Shown here piece by piece: positions 44,102 through 54,011 of a stretch of 64,000 nt of DNA. The DNA comes from Glaciecola sp965658765 (GTDB taxonomy: Bacteria > Pseudomonadota > Gammaproteobacteria > Enterobacterales > Alteromonadaceae). The stretch's first letter is position 1, and every line of letters begins with the position of its first letter. Location of the stretch: positions 1-64,000 of the forward strand of contig CBFHTO010000015.1 of assembly GCA_965658765.1 (NCBI GenBank), given 5' to 3'. The notes beneath the pieces were generated by a model. The model was not told the origin of the DNA. It made no database searches and saw only the letters and a list, made by a program, of their open reading frames with translations. A program made the position numbers and the translations under genes.

Positions 44102-47100
44102 TCAGTCTACTTCTCTTAAGAGCTCCTTTATCGCCCTTTCAAGTTGTTGGTCTTCGCCTTGAGCAATTAACTGAGGTGAGTTTTTAACAATGATGTCCGG
44201 ATCGGTTTCATTGTTTTCTAACCATTCTCCTTTTTTGTTCTTAGCACTAACAGGCACCACTCCCCAGTATCCTCCTGTTGGCAGCCCCTCCCATCCAGCA
44301 AAGCTACAAGTACCTGGTACAGGCATGCCGACTGATTTACCTATTTTTAGATCTGTATAGCCACTCGCATAGCAGTGTCCATCGCTGTACATAGATTCGT
44401 TAAATAAAGATATGACCGGTTTTGTGTAGCGTGAAGTTGGCTCGCCACCGACAACTTTTGCTTCGGTTGCGTAGGTCAAGAAAGGTTCGCCAGTGAAGAA
44501 CATCGCTAAATCTGCCACCAAATCACCACCACCATTAAATCGGGTGTCGACTACTATGCCTTTTTTATCAAAGTACTTACCCATCATATCATTGTAGATA
44601 TCACGATATGGGCCATCAGACATACCTGGGATATGCACATAACCTAATTGGCCTTTACTTAAACGTTCAACTTCTTTTTGGTTTATATCAATATATCGAT
44701 CGTATAAGAGAGAAGAAAGTCCGCGTCTAGAAATTGGTTTAATCGTAAATTCCTGATTATCGCCAGAATCGGCTTTTTGTATTTCTAGCAACACAAACTT
44801 ATCCGCTTTTTGGTTGAGCAATTTCGCCCAGTCAAAACTATCGTCTACTTCTTCACCATCAATTTTAACAATAGTGTCGCCTGCTTTTATGTCTAGTTTT
44901 GATTTATCTAAGGGACCGCCCTGAATGATTTCTGTAATTTTAATACCCACTCCACGATGTGCGTGATCGTAAAAAATTCCCAAAGAAGCAGTACTGTCTG
45001 CGTTATCTACTGTGCCGTTATAACCTGCACCCGAGTGTGAAACATTTAACTCTCCCAACATTTCGCTCAATAGTTCAGTGAGTTCGTATGGGTTACCCAA
45101 GTGTGGAAGTTTAGGTTTGTACTCGCTGCGCATTTTTTTCCAGTTGATGCCATGGAACGTCGGCTCATAAAAGATTTTCGACGTTCTAAGCCAAACGTGT
45201 TCGAATGCCTCGGCGTACAGCTCGTCTCTGTTGATTTCCATTTTCCCTGATATGCCAATGGATTCTGAGCTGCCGTCATCGACGTCAAGGGTGCGAATTG
45301 AACCACCAGACAGTAAATAAAGCGTTTCTTGTTTGTCGTCCCACATTAAACGACCGCCGCGTGCATTTAATCCTATTACTTTGCGAGTATCTTTTGTTCT
45401 AAGGTCAGTTTCCCAAAGGTCATAGTTGTCCTCAAACTGAGACAAATAATACAATTTGTCGCCATCTTTATTCAGCACAGCGTCACCAAGCATTGATGAG
45501 TGGATCGTTAAACGCGCAATTCGCTTGTCTAATCCTTCCCAATCGAAGCTAAGTTCAATTGCGTCGTCTTTATCTGACTCATCACCTTTACCTGAATCAT
45601 CATCTTTATCTGATTCATCTTTGTCATTATTTTTTGATTCTTCAGATTCTTCAGATTCTTCAGCGGCTTCTTCAATCGCTTGCATCAGCTCAAAATCATC
45701 TTTTGTCATGTTGAACTTATCCCAATCTTCTTTGTTGAAGAACATGGAATATACGTCTGATTGACTTCGTCCGCTTGTTGCATAACTTTTCAAGCCCTCT
45801 CGATTACTAAACCACAAGAGTTGCTTACCATCGTTTGCCCACTTGGGGCGGTAGTCATAGTAGCCACTTGGTACTAAAACTTTCATCTTTTCGCTACCAT
45901 CTGCTTTTAACAAAGCGACATCAGAATTGTTAAGGAGTTTGTCATATTGAAACAAAAGCCAATTACTATCAGGGCTCCAGCTAAACTCTTGGTCACCATC
46001 ACGCATATGAATAGTTTTATCCGCGCCCACGAGCGTGGTAACTTTATTACTTTCTAAGTCTAAAACCTTGATACTTCGACGGTCTTCAACAAACGCTAAC
46101 TTTTTGCCATCTGGAGATAATTTTGGCAGATAGTTGTCTTTATCATTGCTTATAACGACTGACTCATTTAATAAGCTAGATGCATAGAAAAATGGCTCTT
46201 GCTCTCGTTGTTTTTCGCTTTTATAAATGCTCCATTTGCCATCACGTTCAGAGGCGTACATCACAGAACTGCCATCGTCCGAGAAAATCACATGAGCTTC
46301 TTGAGCGGCGGTTTCTGTAATTTGCTTGGTAAAGTTACCGTCTTTTGATGAAACAAACACTTCACCGTTTGAAATGAAAGCAATCTCTCTTCCGTCAGGC
46401 GACACAGCCATGTCAGAGATATTCCCATTGATGCTCTTCACGTCAATGCCATTGTCGATGTCTTGGGTACGAATGGTAATGTCGACTTTTTTGGGCTTGC
46501 TCTCATCGCTCATTGTATACAAATGCCCATGGTGTGAGAACGCCATCGTCCCATTGCCCATTGATAAGAAACGTACTGGGTGGGTATCGAAATCGCTTAT
46601 TTTTTTATTCGATGAAGGGCGTCGCAAACTCAGTCTGTGTACGTTGAAGCTGCCACTTTCTTCACTTAAGTAATATAGACTTTTCCCATCATCCGAAAAG
46701 ATAGGGTTGCGGTCTTCACCTTCAAATTTTGTCAGCTGCTTATGTTCATCTGATTCAAATTCATACATCCAAATATCGCGCGTGATGGCTGACTGATGAT
46801 GCTTACGCCACTGGTTTTCGGTGCCTTTGTTGTCGTGATAAATCATGGTCTTGCCATCTTCACTTATTTGCACGTCTTCAGCCGGCACAGTTAATACCTG
46901 ATTTATGCGTCCACCATTTGCGGGCACACTGTAAAGTTCAGCTTGTCGCCGAGTAGGATATTGCCGATGACTAGCTGTATCCATGCGCTGCGCTTTAAAT
47001 AATATGTTTTCATTATTAACACTGAAAGTGTATGGCTCTTCATCCGCTGAGTGGAAGGTCAGGCGCTCTGCCTCGCCTCCTTTCGCGTCCATTTTGAAAA

Positions 47101-47368
47101 TATCAAAGTTGCCAAAGCGGTCAGACGCAAATGCAATACTTTTAGAATCTCTACTCCAAACGGCTTTGTAATCGTGAGAAGCATGAAAGGTCAAGCGCTT
47201 AGCTTCCCCGCCTTCAGTATTTACCGTGTATATATCTCCTTTATATGTAAAAGCGATATGATTACCGTCAGGTGATATGGCAGGATAACGAACCCATTCA
47301 GGACTTACTTGGGCATTAATGGCAAAACTTGTTGCAAGCAAAGCACATACTGGAGTTATAATTTTCAT
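44102..47368 (-). CDS. tricorn-type serine peptidase, exported
   Basis: A 1088-residue peptidase of the tricorn/S41 group. A signal peptide (MKIITPVCALLATSFAINA) argues for the ATG at 47368 rather than 47407; neither has a clear ribosome binding site. Propeller repeats follow (many SPDGxxIAF and SDDGKSLYY motifs). An acidic linker (EEAAEESEESEESK..., about residues 575-615) lies between two propellers. Then come a C1 domain with TFHGINW (catalytic His), a PDZ domain (GGPLDKSKLDIKAGDTIVKIDG) and the S41-like core with ESMYSDGHCYA (nucleophile Ser-Asp). Substrates are probably peptides in the periplasm. It stands alone with its own terminator. Confidence 0.88.
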   Translation of the reverse strand: MKIITPVCALLATSFAINAQVSPEWVRYPAISPDGNHIAFTYKGDIYTVNTEGGEAKRLTFHASHDYKAVWSRDSKSIAFASDRFGNFDIFKMDAKGGEAERLTFHSADEEPYTFSVNNENILFKAQRMDTASHRQYPTRRQAELYSVPANGGRINQVLTVPAEDVQISEDGKTMIYHDNKGTENQWRKHHQSAITRDIWMYEFESDEHKQLTKFEGEDRNPIFSDDGKSLYYLSEESGSFNVHRLSLRRPSSNKKISDFDTHPVRFLSMGNGTMAFSHHGHLYTMSDESKPKKVDITIRTQDIDNGIDVKSINGNISDMAVSPDGREIAFISNGEVFVSSKDGNFTKQITETAAQEAHVIFSDDGSSVMYASERDGKWSIYKSEKQREQEPFFYASSLLNESVVISNDKDNYLPKLSPDGKKLAFVEDRRSIKVLDLESNKVTTLVGADKTIHMRDGDQEFSWSPDSNWLLFQYDKLLNNSDVALLKADGSEKMKVLVPSGYYDYRPKWANDGKQLLWFSNREGLKSYATSGRSQSDVYSMFFNKEDWDKFNMTKDDFELMQAIEEAAEESEESEESKNNDKDESDKDDDSGKGDESDKDDAIELSFDWEGLDKRIARLTIHSSMLGDAVLNKDGDKLYYLSQFEDNYDLWETDLRTKDTRKVIGLNARGGRLMWDDKQETLYLLSGGSIRTLDVDDGSSESIGISGKMEINRDELYAEAFEHVWLRTSKIFYEPTFHGINWKKMRSEYKPKLPHLGNPYELTELLSEMLGELNVSHSGAGYNGTVDNADSTASLGIFYDHAHRGVGIKITEIIQGGPLDKSKLDIKAGDTIVKIDGEEVDDSFDWAKLLNQKADKFVLLEIQKADSGDNQEFTIKPISRRGLSSLLYDRYIDINQKEVERLSKGQLGYVHIPGMSDGPYRDIYNDMMGKYFDKKGIVVDTRFNGGGDLVADLAMFFTGEPFLTYATEAKVVGGEPTSRYTKPVISLFNESMYSDGHCYASGYTDLKIGKSVGMPVPGTCSFAGWEGLPTGGYWGVVPVSAKNKKGEWLENNETDPDIIVKNSPQLIAQGEDQQLERAIKELLREVD

Positions 47369-47593
47369 AGAGTATTTATTGGTTTTTTTCTGAGAATATC
47401 TAAACATACAATGTTAAGTGTGGATCAACAAGCAACAGATTTAGCGAATTTGTAACACTTCTTTACGTTCTACTTTTTTCTAAATTCATATAAACCAATT
47501 TCTATGCTAATGGATAAGTATTTGATGTGGATTTGGGCGATCTTGATATGTTACGATGGGATATGAATTTGAATAGCTAAAGACAACGATCCC

Positions 47594-48364
47594 TTGCCAT
47601 ATACAGATCTTCTAAAACCGATAAATAACTTTTTATTGTGTCCTACTCCTGATGCTTGGGTAAAGGAAGCCGAAAAGCCGCAAAATTTAAAGATTATGCT
47701 TATTGATCATTTGATTTGCGAGCTTAAAGCGGCTCAAAGCGCGATGTTTCTAATCAGGCGCTATGCGGTTGATGCAGATAGCAGTAAAGCGCTTTTGGAT
47801 TGGTTAGAGCCGTTTGAAGACTTTGTGTATCGAAAAAAAGGCGATTGGCAAGCGTTAGAGAATTTCAAACTCAGCAAGGCAGTGATTGCAAAATCTGATA
47901 GTCCTTACAGTCAAGACCTTATTGACAAGATGGTACTGTTGATAAGAGAAGAGTTACATCATTTTTATCAAGTGTTAGAAATGATGCAACATTACGAGAT
48001 TGAGTACGAAAATATTACGTCTAGTAGGTATGCAAAAGGTTTGTTGAAGCACGTAAAGAATCATGAGCCCGATGCGCTTATCGACAAGCTTATTTGTGGA
48101 GCCTTGATTGAAGCAAGATCTTGCGAACGTTTCGCTAAAATTGCCCCTCATTTGGACAAGAAATTAGGTGACTTCTATCTATCCTTACTTCGCTCTGAAG
48201 CACGACATTATAAAGACTATTTAAGCTTGGCAAGTGAGATAGCTGGTCGAGATATTCAAGAACGAATAAACTATTTTCGCAATGTCGAAGCAAAGTTGAT
48301 TTTGGAACCGGACCCAGAGTTCAAATTTCACAGTGGACTACCTCAACTTGAGATTGCTAGTTAA
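47594..48364 (+). CDS. miaE: tRNA-(ms2io6A)-hydroxylase MiaE
   Basis: A diiron mono-oxygenase that hydroxylates 2-methylthio-N6-isopentenyladenosine at tRNA position 37. A 256-residue, ferritin-like four-helix protein; ExxH iron-binding motifs are visible in REELHHFY and RSEARHYKDYL, with ELKAAQSAMFLIRRY near the N-terminus. The start is TTG; a stop codon lies only 24 bases upstream in frame, so no better upstream start exists. It converges with lpxH, overlapping by 8 bp. Confidence 0.9.
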   Translation: MPYTDLLKPINNFLLCPTPDAWVKEAEKPQNLKIMLIDHLICELKAAQSAMFLIRRYAVDADSSKALLDWLEPFEDFVYRKKGDWQALENFKLSKAVIAKSDSPYSQDLIDKMVLLIREELHHFYQVLEMMQHYEIEYENITSSRYAKGLLKHVKNHEPDALIDKLICGALIEARSCERFAKIAPHLDKKLGDFYLSLLRSEARHYKDYLSLASEIAGRDIQERINYFRNVEAKLILEPDPEFKFHSGLPQLEIAS

Positions 48365-49082
48365 ACTCCCGAGTTTCTAGACTTATGGTATCGGGGCTTG
48401 CCACAAGAATGCTTCCTTGTGTGTACCAATCTCCAAGTACTATTCTACAAAGCTCTTTGTTCTCCACTGTAAATTTATGCACGTTTGGTCGGTGTGTATG
48501 TCCATGGATAAAGTGCGTTACATTGAATCGTATCATTGCGTCTTCGACCTCTGACTGAGTTACATCCATAATCTCTTCTGTGAGAGCTTTCTGATTATTT
48601 TGGCTAGTCTGTCGACCTTTTTCAGCGATGCGTTTACGAATACTTAATGGAAGGCTAAGCATTAGCTTTGGCCACCACCATCCGCGCGCTTTTTTTCTAA
48701 ACTTCATGTATGCGATGTCTCGCGTGCACAATTCGTCACCGTGAGAAATTAGGGTTGGTCTCCCATATAAGTCTATAACATACTGCTCGGGCAGAATGTG
48801 CATGTTAGCGGAATTTGCGAAGCCTTTGGATATAGCAAAATCTCGATTGCCATGAATAAAAAATACAGGAGTCTCGACACTTACTTGAGCGATTGCATTG
48901 GCCACACTTGTACTAAATTCGCTGACGTTATCGTCACCTATCCACACTTCAAAGAGATCCCCAAGAATATATAATGTTTCAGCTTTCGGTGCTTCTTCAC
49001 GCATAAAGCGAAAAAAGCAATCCGCAATGTCAGGGCGATCAGCACTTAAGTGTAAATCAGATATGAATAAGCTATGTGGCAT
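48357..49082 (-). CDS. lpxH: UDP-2,3-diacylglucosamine diphosphatase LpxH
   Basis: Hydrolyses UDP-2,3-diacylglucosamine to lipid X in lipid A synthesis, at the inner membrane. A 241-residue calcineurin-like phosphoesterase with DLHLSADRPD, GDLFEVWIGDD, HGNRDF, SHGDELCTRD and HGHTHRP as the metal ligands. It follows ppiB on the same strand, as in Escherichia. Confidence 0.95.
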   Translation of the reverse strand: MPHSLFISDLHLSADRPDIADCFFRFMREEAPKAETLYILGDLFEVWIGDDNVSEFSTSVANAIAQVSVETPVFFIHGNRDFAISKGFANSANMHILPEQYVIDLYGRPTLISHGDELCTRDIAYMKFRKKARGWWWPKLMLSLPLSIRKRIAEKGRQTSQNNQKALTEEIMDVTQSEVEDAMIRFNVTHFIHGHTHRPNVHKFTVENKELCRIVLGDWYTQGSILVASPDTISLETREFN

Positions 49083-49199
49083 AAATCCCTTGTTAGAAAA
49101 ATTCGCTCATTGATAGTAATAGGGTGTTTTGGCTATAGTCCACAACATCTGTGTTCTGACATAGAACTGAGCAACTTACATAACCAAAACGACCAAATA

Positions 49200-49694
49200 T
49201 TATTCTACTGTGCGCGCTGACTCAATTATCACATCTTCTAACGGCACGTCTTGGTGCATACCATGGTTACCTGTGGAGACGCCTTTTATTTTTTCGACAA
49301 CATCCATACCTTCTACCACTTCTGCAAATACACAATATCCATATCCATGTGCATTAGGCGATCTAAAATCTAAAAAGTCATTGTCTTTGACGTTGATGAA
49401 AAACTGACAAGTCGCAGAATGTGGATCTTGCGTTCGTGCCATTGCAAGTGTCCCAGTTTTATTATTTAAACCATTGTCTGCTTCGTTGTCGATGGGGGCT
49501 TTTGTGGCTTTTTCTTCCATGCCTGGGGCAAAGCCTCCGCCTTGGATCATGAAGTTGCTGATCACTCTGTGGAATATAGTGTTGTCGTAAAAGCCTTCGT
49601 TAACGTATTCTAAGAAGTTTGCCACGGTGTTAGGCGCTTCTTTTTCGAATAGCTTAACTTTAATTTCGCCAAAGTTCGTTTGTAAAACAACCAT
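49200..49694 (-). CDS. ppiB: cytoplasmic peptidyl-prolyl cis-trans isomerase B
   Basis: Cyclophilin of 164 residues without a signal peptide. FHRVISNFMIQGGGF, ATCQFFINVKDNDFLDF and YCVFAEVVEGMDVV are the cyclophilin core, including the catalytic Arg in FHRV. It is divergent from cysS and upstream of lpxH, a common gammaproteobacterial arrangement. Confidence 0.95.
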   Translation of the reverse strand: MVVLQTNFGEIKVKLFEKEAPNTVANFLEYVNEGFYDNTIFHRVISNFMIQGGGFAPGMEEKATKAPIDNEADNGLNNKTGTLAMARTQDPHSATCQFFINVKDNDFLDFRSPNAHGYGYCVFAEVVEGMDVVEKIKGVSTGNHGMHQDVPLEDVIIESARTVE

Positions 49695-49836
49695 CTGTTT
49701 TCCTTATCATTATGTAAATTATCGAGCTAAAGGTTTTTTATATCTTAAAACGGCCTAATGGTAGCGTATATGCTTGTCAAAGTGCTAGAATTCGCCACAC
49801 ATTTTTTGAAAACTATGACGAAATTTTTATAAGCTT

Positions 49837-51216
49837 ATGTTGCAAATATACAATACCTTAACTCGAAAAAAAGAACCTTTTGTTCCGCTTCATGCAAATA
49901 AGGTGGGGATGTATGTTTGCGGCATTACTGTGTACGATTTGTGTCATATGGGGCATGCGCGTACGTACCTGAGTTTTGATATTGTAGTGCGCTATTTGCG
50001 GCATTTAGGCTTTGATGTGAAATATGTCCGAAATATCACTGACGTAGACGACAAGATCATTAAACGCGCTCAAGAAAACAAAGAAACTCCAGAGCAACTG
50101 ACCGAGCGCACAATTAAAGATATGCACGACGACTTCACGGCATTGAACCTTGTAGAACCCGATGTTGAGCCTCGTGTAACGACGCACATGAACGAAATCA
50201 TCGAGGTGATAAAAACACTTGTCGATAAAAAGTTTGCCTATCAAGCCGATAGTGGGGATGTACTATTTGACGTGTCTGCCTTCGAGCAGTATGGAAAACT
50301 ATCCAAACAAGATTTGACCCAGTTAGTATCAGGGATCAGAGTCGAAACAACTGCAGATAAAAGCGACCCTCTCGACTTTGTATTGTGGAAGTCGGCAAAG
50401 GAGGGGGAAGTCAGTTGGGATTCTCCTTATGGTCGTGGCCGACCCGGCTGGCACATCGAATGTTCAGCGATGAACCATAAACACCTTGGTGAGCATTTCG
50501 ATATTCACGGTGGGGGCTCGGATTTGATATTTCCTCATCATGAAAACGAAGTCGCACAGTCCTGCTGTGCCTTTGATACACCTTATGTTAATACATGGAT
50601 GCATACTGGGATGGTGCAAATTGATAATGAGAAAATGTCAAAATCCTTGGGGAATTTCTTCACACTAAGAGATGTATTAGAAAAGCATGACGCAGAAACG
50701 CTACGTTTCTTTTTGATGTCGGCCCATTATCGTAGTCAGTTGAGTTACTCTCAGGAAAACATTGACCAAGCACGGTCAAGCCTTGAGCGATTATATACCG
50801 CGCTAAGAGGCATAAAAGCCAACGCGAATGTAGCATTAGATTTTGGGGATTATTTAACTAAGTTCGAAGCTGCAATGAACGATGATTTTAATATGCCGAT
50901 TGCTGTGTCTGTGTTGTTTGATATTGTGAGAGACCTAAACAAAGAAGCAAAAGACTCCGCTAAAGCAGAAAATTTAGCTGGTTTATTGATAAAGTTGGGC
51001 GATATTTTAGGCATTTTGCAAAACTCTCCTGACGCCTTTTTACAAGGGGACTCAAACGATGACTTTAGTTCACAAGTTGAGGCACTGATTGCTAAAAGAG
51101 TAGAGGCGAGAGCAAACAAAGATTGGGCAAGTGCTGATGCGGTTCGCGACCAACTCACTCAACTTGGTATTGTGCTTGAAGAGGGGAAAGATGGCACGAC
51201 GTGGCGAAAGGCTTAA
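49837..51216 (+). CDS. cysS: cysteine--tRNA ligase
   Basis: Class I synthetase of 459 residues. The HIGH-type motif is CHMGHARTYL, the KMSKS loop is EKMSKSLGNF, and zinc ligands are in YVCGITVYD (Cys), IECSAMN (Cys) and FPHHENE (His/Glu). It converges on mltD with a 4-bp overlap of the stop codons. Confidence 0.97.
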   Translation: MLQIYNTLTRKKEPFVPLHANKVGMYVCGITVYDLCHMGHARTYLSFDIVVRYLRHLGFDVKYVRNITDVDDKIIKRAQENKETPEQLTERTIKDMHDDFTALNLVEPDVEPRVTTHMNEIIEVIKTLVDKKFAYQADSGDVLFDVSAFEQYGKLSKQDLTQLVSGIRVETTADKSDPLDFVLWKSAKEGEVSWDSPYGRGRPGWHIECSAMNHKHLGEHFDIHGGGSDLIFPHHENEVAQSCCAFDTPYVNTWMHTGMVQIDNEKMSKSLGNFFTLRDVLEKHDAETLRFFLMSAHYRSQLSYSQENIDQARSSLERLYTALRGIKANANVALDFGDYLTKFEAAMNDDFNMPIAVSVLFDIVRDLNKEAKDSAKAENLAGLLIKLGDILGILQNSPDAFLQGDSNDDFSSQVEALIAKRVEARANKDWASADAVRDQLTQLGIVLEEGKDGTTWRKA

Positions 51217-52976
51217 CTTTCGGTCACGTCGACGTTAATCTTGATTTTTTGCCCTGGCTGGAGATATTTATTTTTATTCAGCTTATTCCATTTGGTTAAA
51301 TCACTGATTTTTACTTTAAAGCGGTTTGCAATTCTCGCTAGACTGTCACCCGAACGGACCGTATAAACGACGCTTCGCATTACAGCATTGTTGTTAGTTC
51401 TAGGCAGGTTTAAATTGCTTGATTTAACCGAGTTGTTTTTCTGCCAAACAACAAGTTTAGAGCCAATTTTTAATGGGTCGCGTGGGGCCATTTTGTTCCA
51501 CTTAGCTAGCTCTCTCACGCCTACTTTATGCGCCATTGCAATATCCCAAAGGGTGTCACCCGATTTAACAATGTGTTCAATTTTAGTCCCTTCGCGCTCA
51601 GCCGATTGTACTTTAGCTAGACGCTGGTCAACCGACAAACTGTAAGCACTTAAGTCACTTAAAGACACTGGAACTAATAAGAAATCGCCTGCATAAATAG
51701 TATTCCCGCGAATATCATTAATGGCTTGAATAACATCAATACTGCTCGAATATTTGCGAGCGATTACGCCTAAGCTCTCTCCGCTTTTTACCTTGTGTCT
51801 AACCCAGTTTAATCGGTCTTTCACTGGTGTTTTAGCCAACTCTTGTCTGAAGTTTTTAGCTTTTGATATAGGCAATAATATACGGTGAGGTCCATCCGGA
51901 TCTGTTGCCCAGCGATTGAAACCAGGGTTGAGCGCTTGTACCTCAGTTATGGTCATTCCAGCCATTTTCGCAGCTAGTGCTAAATCAACTTGTGAACCCA
52001 ATTCTACCACTTCTACTACCGCTTCGTTAGGAAGAGCAGGCCACTGGAAGCTATACTTATCTGCATGTGTAAGAATATCCGCAAGAGCCAAAAGTTTTGG
52101 TACGTAAGCTCGAGTTTCTCTTGGTAAATCCAGCGACCAAAAGTCTATCTCTTTACCGCGACGTTTGTTCTTCTTAATCGCACGCATTACTCTGCCTTCA
52201 CCACTGTTGTAAGCCGCTAAGGCATGCAACCAGTCACCATCAAACATTTTGTTTAAATACTGCAAATATTTGATTGCGCCTTCAGTCGAAGCAATGACAT
52301 CTCTGCGTCCGTCATACCACCATGTTTGCGGCATACCAAATCGTTTGCCAGTCGAACCGATAAACTGCCACATGCCAGACGCTCTGCCATGCGAGTACGC
52401 AAAGGGGTCAAAGGCACTCTCTACGATTGGCAACAGAGCCAGTTCCAAAGGCATGTTTTCTTGTTCAAGGCGCTCGACGATGTAGTGCAAAAAAGGCGCA
52501 GCCCGTTTTGAAACGCGTTGCATGTAGGCTGGATGTTTCTTATACCAGCGAACTTGTGCGTCTAGGCGAGGCTCATTTTTTGGAATTGTGAAGGTAAATT
52601 GATTGCGTACTCTAAACCATAAATTATTTTCTTCTTTGGCATTTTCTTGGTTATTGTTAGCCGCTTCTATATTGCTTACATTGGTCGCATTGCCAAGGTC
52701 AATGTCTACATCTTCTACAGGGTGTATAATTTCGGCAACGCCTTCCATTGCCTCTTTGCAAGTTGATAAGTGATTTTCTTTTGTCTCATTAGAGGCAGGA
52801 CATGGTTTTAAAGCGGCAGAAGTCGCGTCTTTGTTGTTATGATGATTTGTTTGGGCATTTATTAAATTACCTGACTCTTCGGTCAGTAAATTCTCGTTGT
52901 TTTCTGCATGTTTATCTGATGTTATGGCACAAGCGCTGATTGACAGTACTAAAACGCCTAAAACTAAAGCTTTCAT
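51213..52976 (-). CDS. mltD: membrane-bound lytic murein transglycosylase D
   Basis: Outer-membrane lipoprotein that cleaves peptidoglycan glycan strands. A 587-residue protein: lipobox SISAC (Cys16), a polar Asn-rich linker to about 115, and an SLT domain with the catalytic Glu186 in VESAFDPFAYSHGRASGMWQF. Three LysM repeats follow, each with a VKSGES/VKSGDT/VRSGDS start (about 390-437, 465-512, 535-582). GAAGGAAG precedes the ATG, but a terminator-like hairpin with seven T residues lies only 15 bases upstream. It follows gloB on the same strand. Confidence 0.95.
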   Translation of the reverse strand: MKALVLGVLVLSISACAITSDKHAENNENLLTEESGNLINAQTNHHNNKDATSAALKPCPASNETKENHLSTCKEAMEGVAEIIHPVEDVDIDLGNATNVSNIEAANNNQENAKEENNLWFRVRNQFTFTIPKNEPRLDAQVRWYKKHPAYMQRVSKRAAPFLHYIVERLEQENMPLELALLPIVESAFDPFAYSHGRASGMWQFIGSTGKRFGMPQTWWYDGRRDVIASTEGAIKYLQYLNKMFDGDWLHALAAYNSGEGRVMRAIKKNKRRGKEIDFWSLDLPRETRAYVPKLLALADILTHADKYSFQWPALPNEAVVEVVELGSQVDLALAAKMAGMTITEVQALNPGFNRWATDPDGPHRILLPISKAKNFRQELAKTPVKDRLNWVRHKVKSGESLGVIARKYSSSIDVIQAINDIRGNTIYAGDFLLVPVSLSDLSAYSLSVDQRLAKVQSAEREGTKIEHIVKSGDTLWDIAMAHKVGVRELAKWNKMAPRDPLKIGSKLVVWQKNNSVKSSNLNLPRTNNNAVMRSVVYTVRSGDSLARIANRFKVKISDLTKWNKLNKNKYLQPGQKIKINVDVTES

Positions 52977-52990
52977 AACTTCCTTTCACA

Positions 52991-53019
52991 ATAAAAAAAC
53001 CACATTTTCGAAATGTGGT
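52991..53019 (-). terminator. terminator-like hairpin in front of mltD
   Basis: On the minus strand ACCACATTT, loop CGA, AAATGTGGT, then seven T residues, ending 14 bases before the mltD start and just ahead of its ribosome binding site. It may end the gloB transcript, or act as an attenuator of mltD, since no room for a promoter remains between it and the gene. Confidence 0.8.
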
Positions 53020-53178
53020 ATGTAAGGCGAGTATGTAAATGTGTTCACGCGTATGCTTACTGTAAATTTTCTAATCGCCAACAGCAATATAACAACTTAG
53101 GTGAGTTACATACTTTTTATATTCGACGCTCGCATGTTATCACAGCTAGGTATCAACGCCGAACTCTGTTTTTTTAAT

Positions 53179-53922
53179 CTAATAGTTATCTTTTGCTTTG
53201 CGTAAGTTTGCAAAATTTTCAGCACTATTACAGTGTAGAAAAGGGTTTATTTTACGCTCTAGCTTAATTGTACTGGGCAAGGTCATCTTTCCATCCTCGC
53301 GTCTTAACGACACCCATTCAGCATACTCGCAGAGTGTTTCGTTGTCTGGCTCTGTATTAAGCGCGAAGTCAACATTGGCGCTAGTGTACTCATGTGTACA
53401 GTAGACCCTTAAGTGCTCAGGTAAGCGGCTTAACTTTTGTAAACTGTCGTAAAACACCTCCGGTGTGCCCTCGAACATTCGTCCGCAGCCAGCAGAAAAC
53501 AAAGTGTCGCCACAAAAAAGTATCGTTTGAGAGACAAAAGCAATGTGATCTAAGGTATGCCCAGGTGTCTCTAATACCTGAAATTCTTGACTCGATTCGT
53601 CGATTTGATTTTCATTCCAAAAAAAACGAACTGTATCCCCTTGTTTTAAACGCTTTGTTACCCCAGAGATTTTAGGATTGGTTGGTCCGTAAACCTTAAC
53701 ATTCGGCCAATGGTCGAGCAGGGGTAAGATGCCACCTGTATGATCGTAATGATGATGAGTCACCAATATCGCGTCTAAACTTAGTCCATTCTCATTTAAA
53801 AAGCGTTGCACAGGTTGATGGTCGCCAGGGTCAACCACAACTGCTTTGTCGTCATCGTGCATGCACCAAATGTAATTGTCTTGAAATGCTTTGATCGCAG
53901 TAATTTTCGGTTCTGCTTTCAA
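53179..53922 (-). CDS. gloB: hydroxyacylglutathione hydrolase (glyoxalase II)
   Basis: Hydrolyses S-lactoylglutathione to lactate and glutathione, the second step of methylglyoxal detoxification. A 247-residue metallo-beta-lactamase fold with THHHYDHTGG (His56, His58, Asp60, His61), TPGHTLDHIAF, FCGDTLFSAGCGR and YCTHEYTSANVDFA. The last segment is the glyoxalase II glutathione-binding signature. Divergent from yafS and upstream of mltD, as in Escherichia. Confidence 0.96.
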   Translation of the reverse strand: MKAEPKITAIKAFQDNYIWCMHDDDKAVVVDPGDHQPVQRFLNENGLSLDAILVTHHHYDHTGGILPLLDHWPNVKVYGPTNPKISGVTKRLKQGDTVRFFWNENQIDESSQEFQVLETPGHTLDHIAFVSQTILFCGDTLFSAGCGRMFEGTPEVFYDSLQKLSRLPEHLRVYCTHEYTSANVDFALNTEPDNETLCEYAEWVSLRREDGKMTLPSTIKLERKINPFLHCNSAENFANLRKAKDNY

Positions 53923-54011
53923 TAGTGCCTCCGCGATATTTTGTTCTGATCAAGAAAGTTATGTTACTTTATTAATATGTTAGCAAACTTGCAAGTTTAG
54001 AGAAGATTCAG

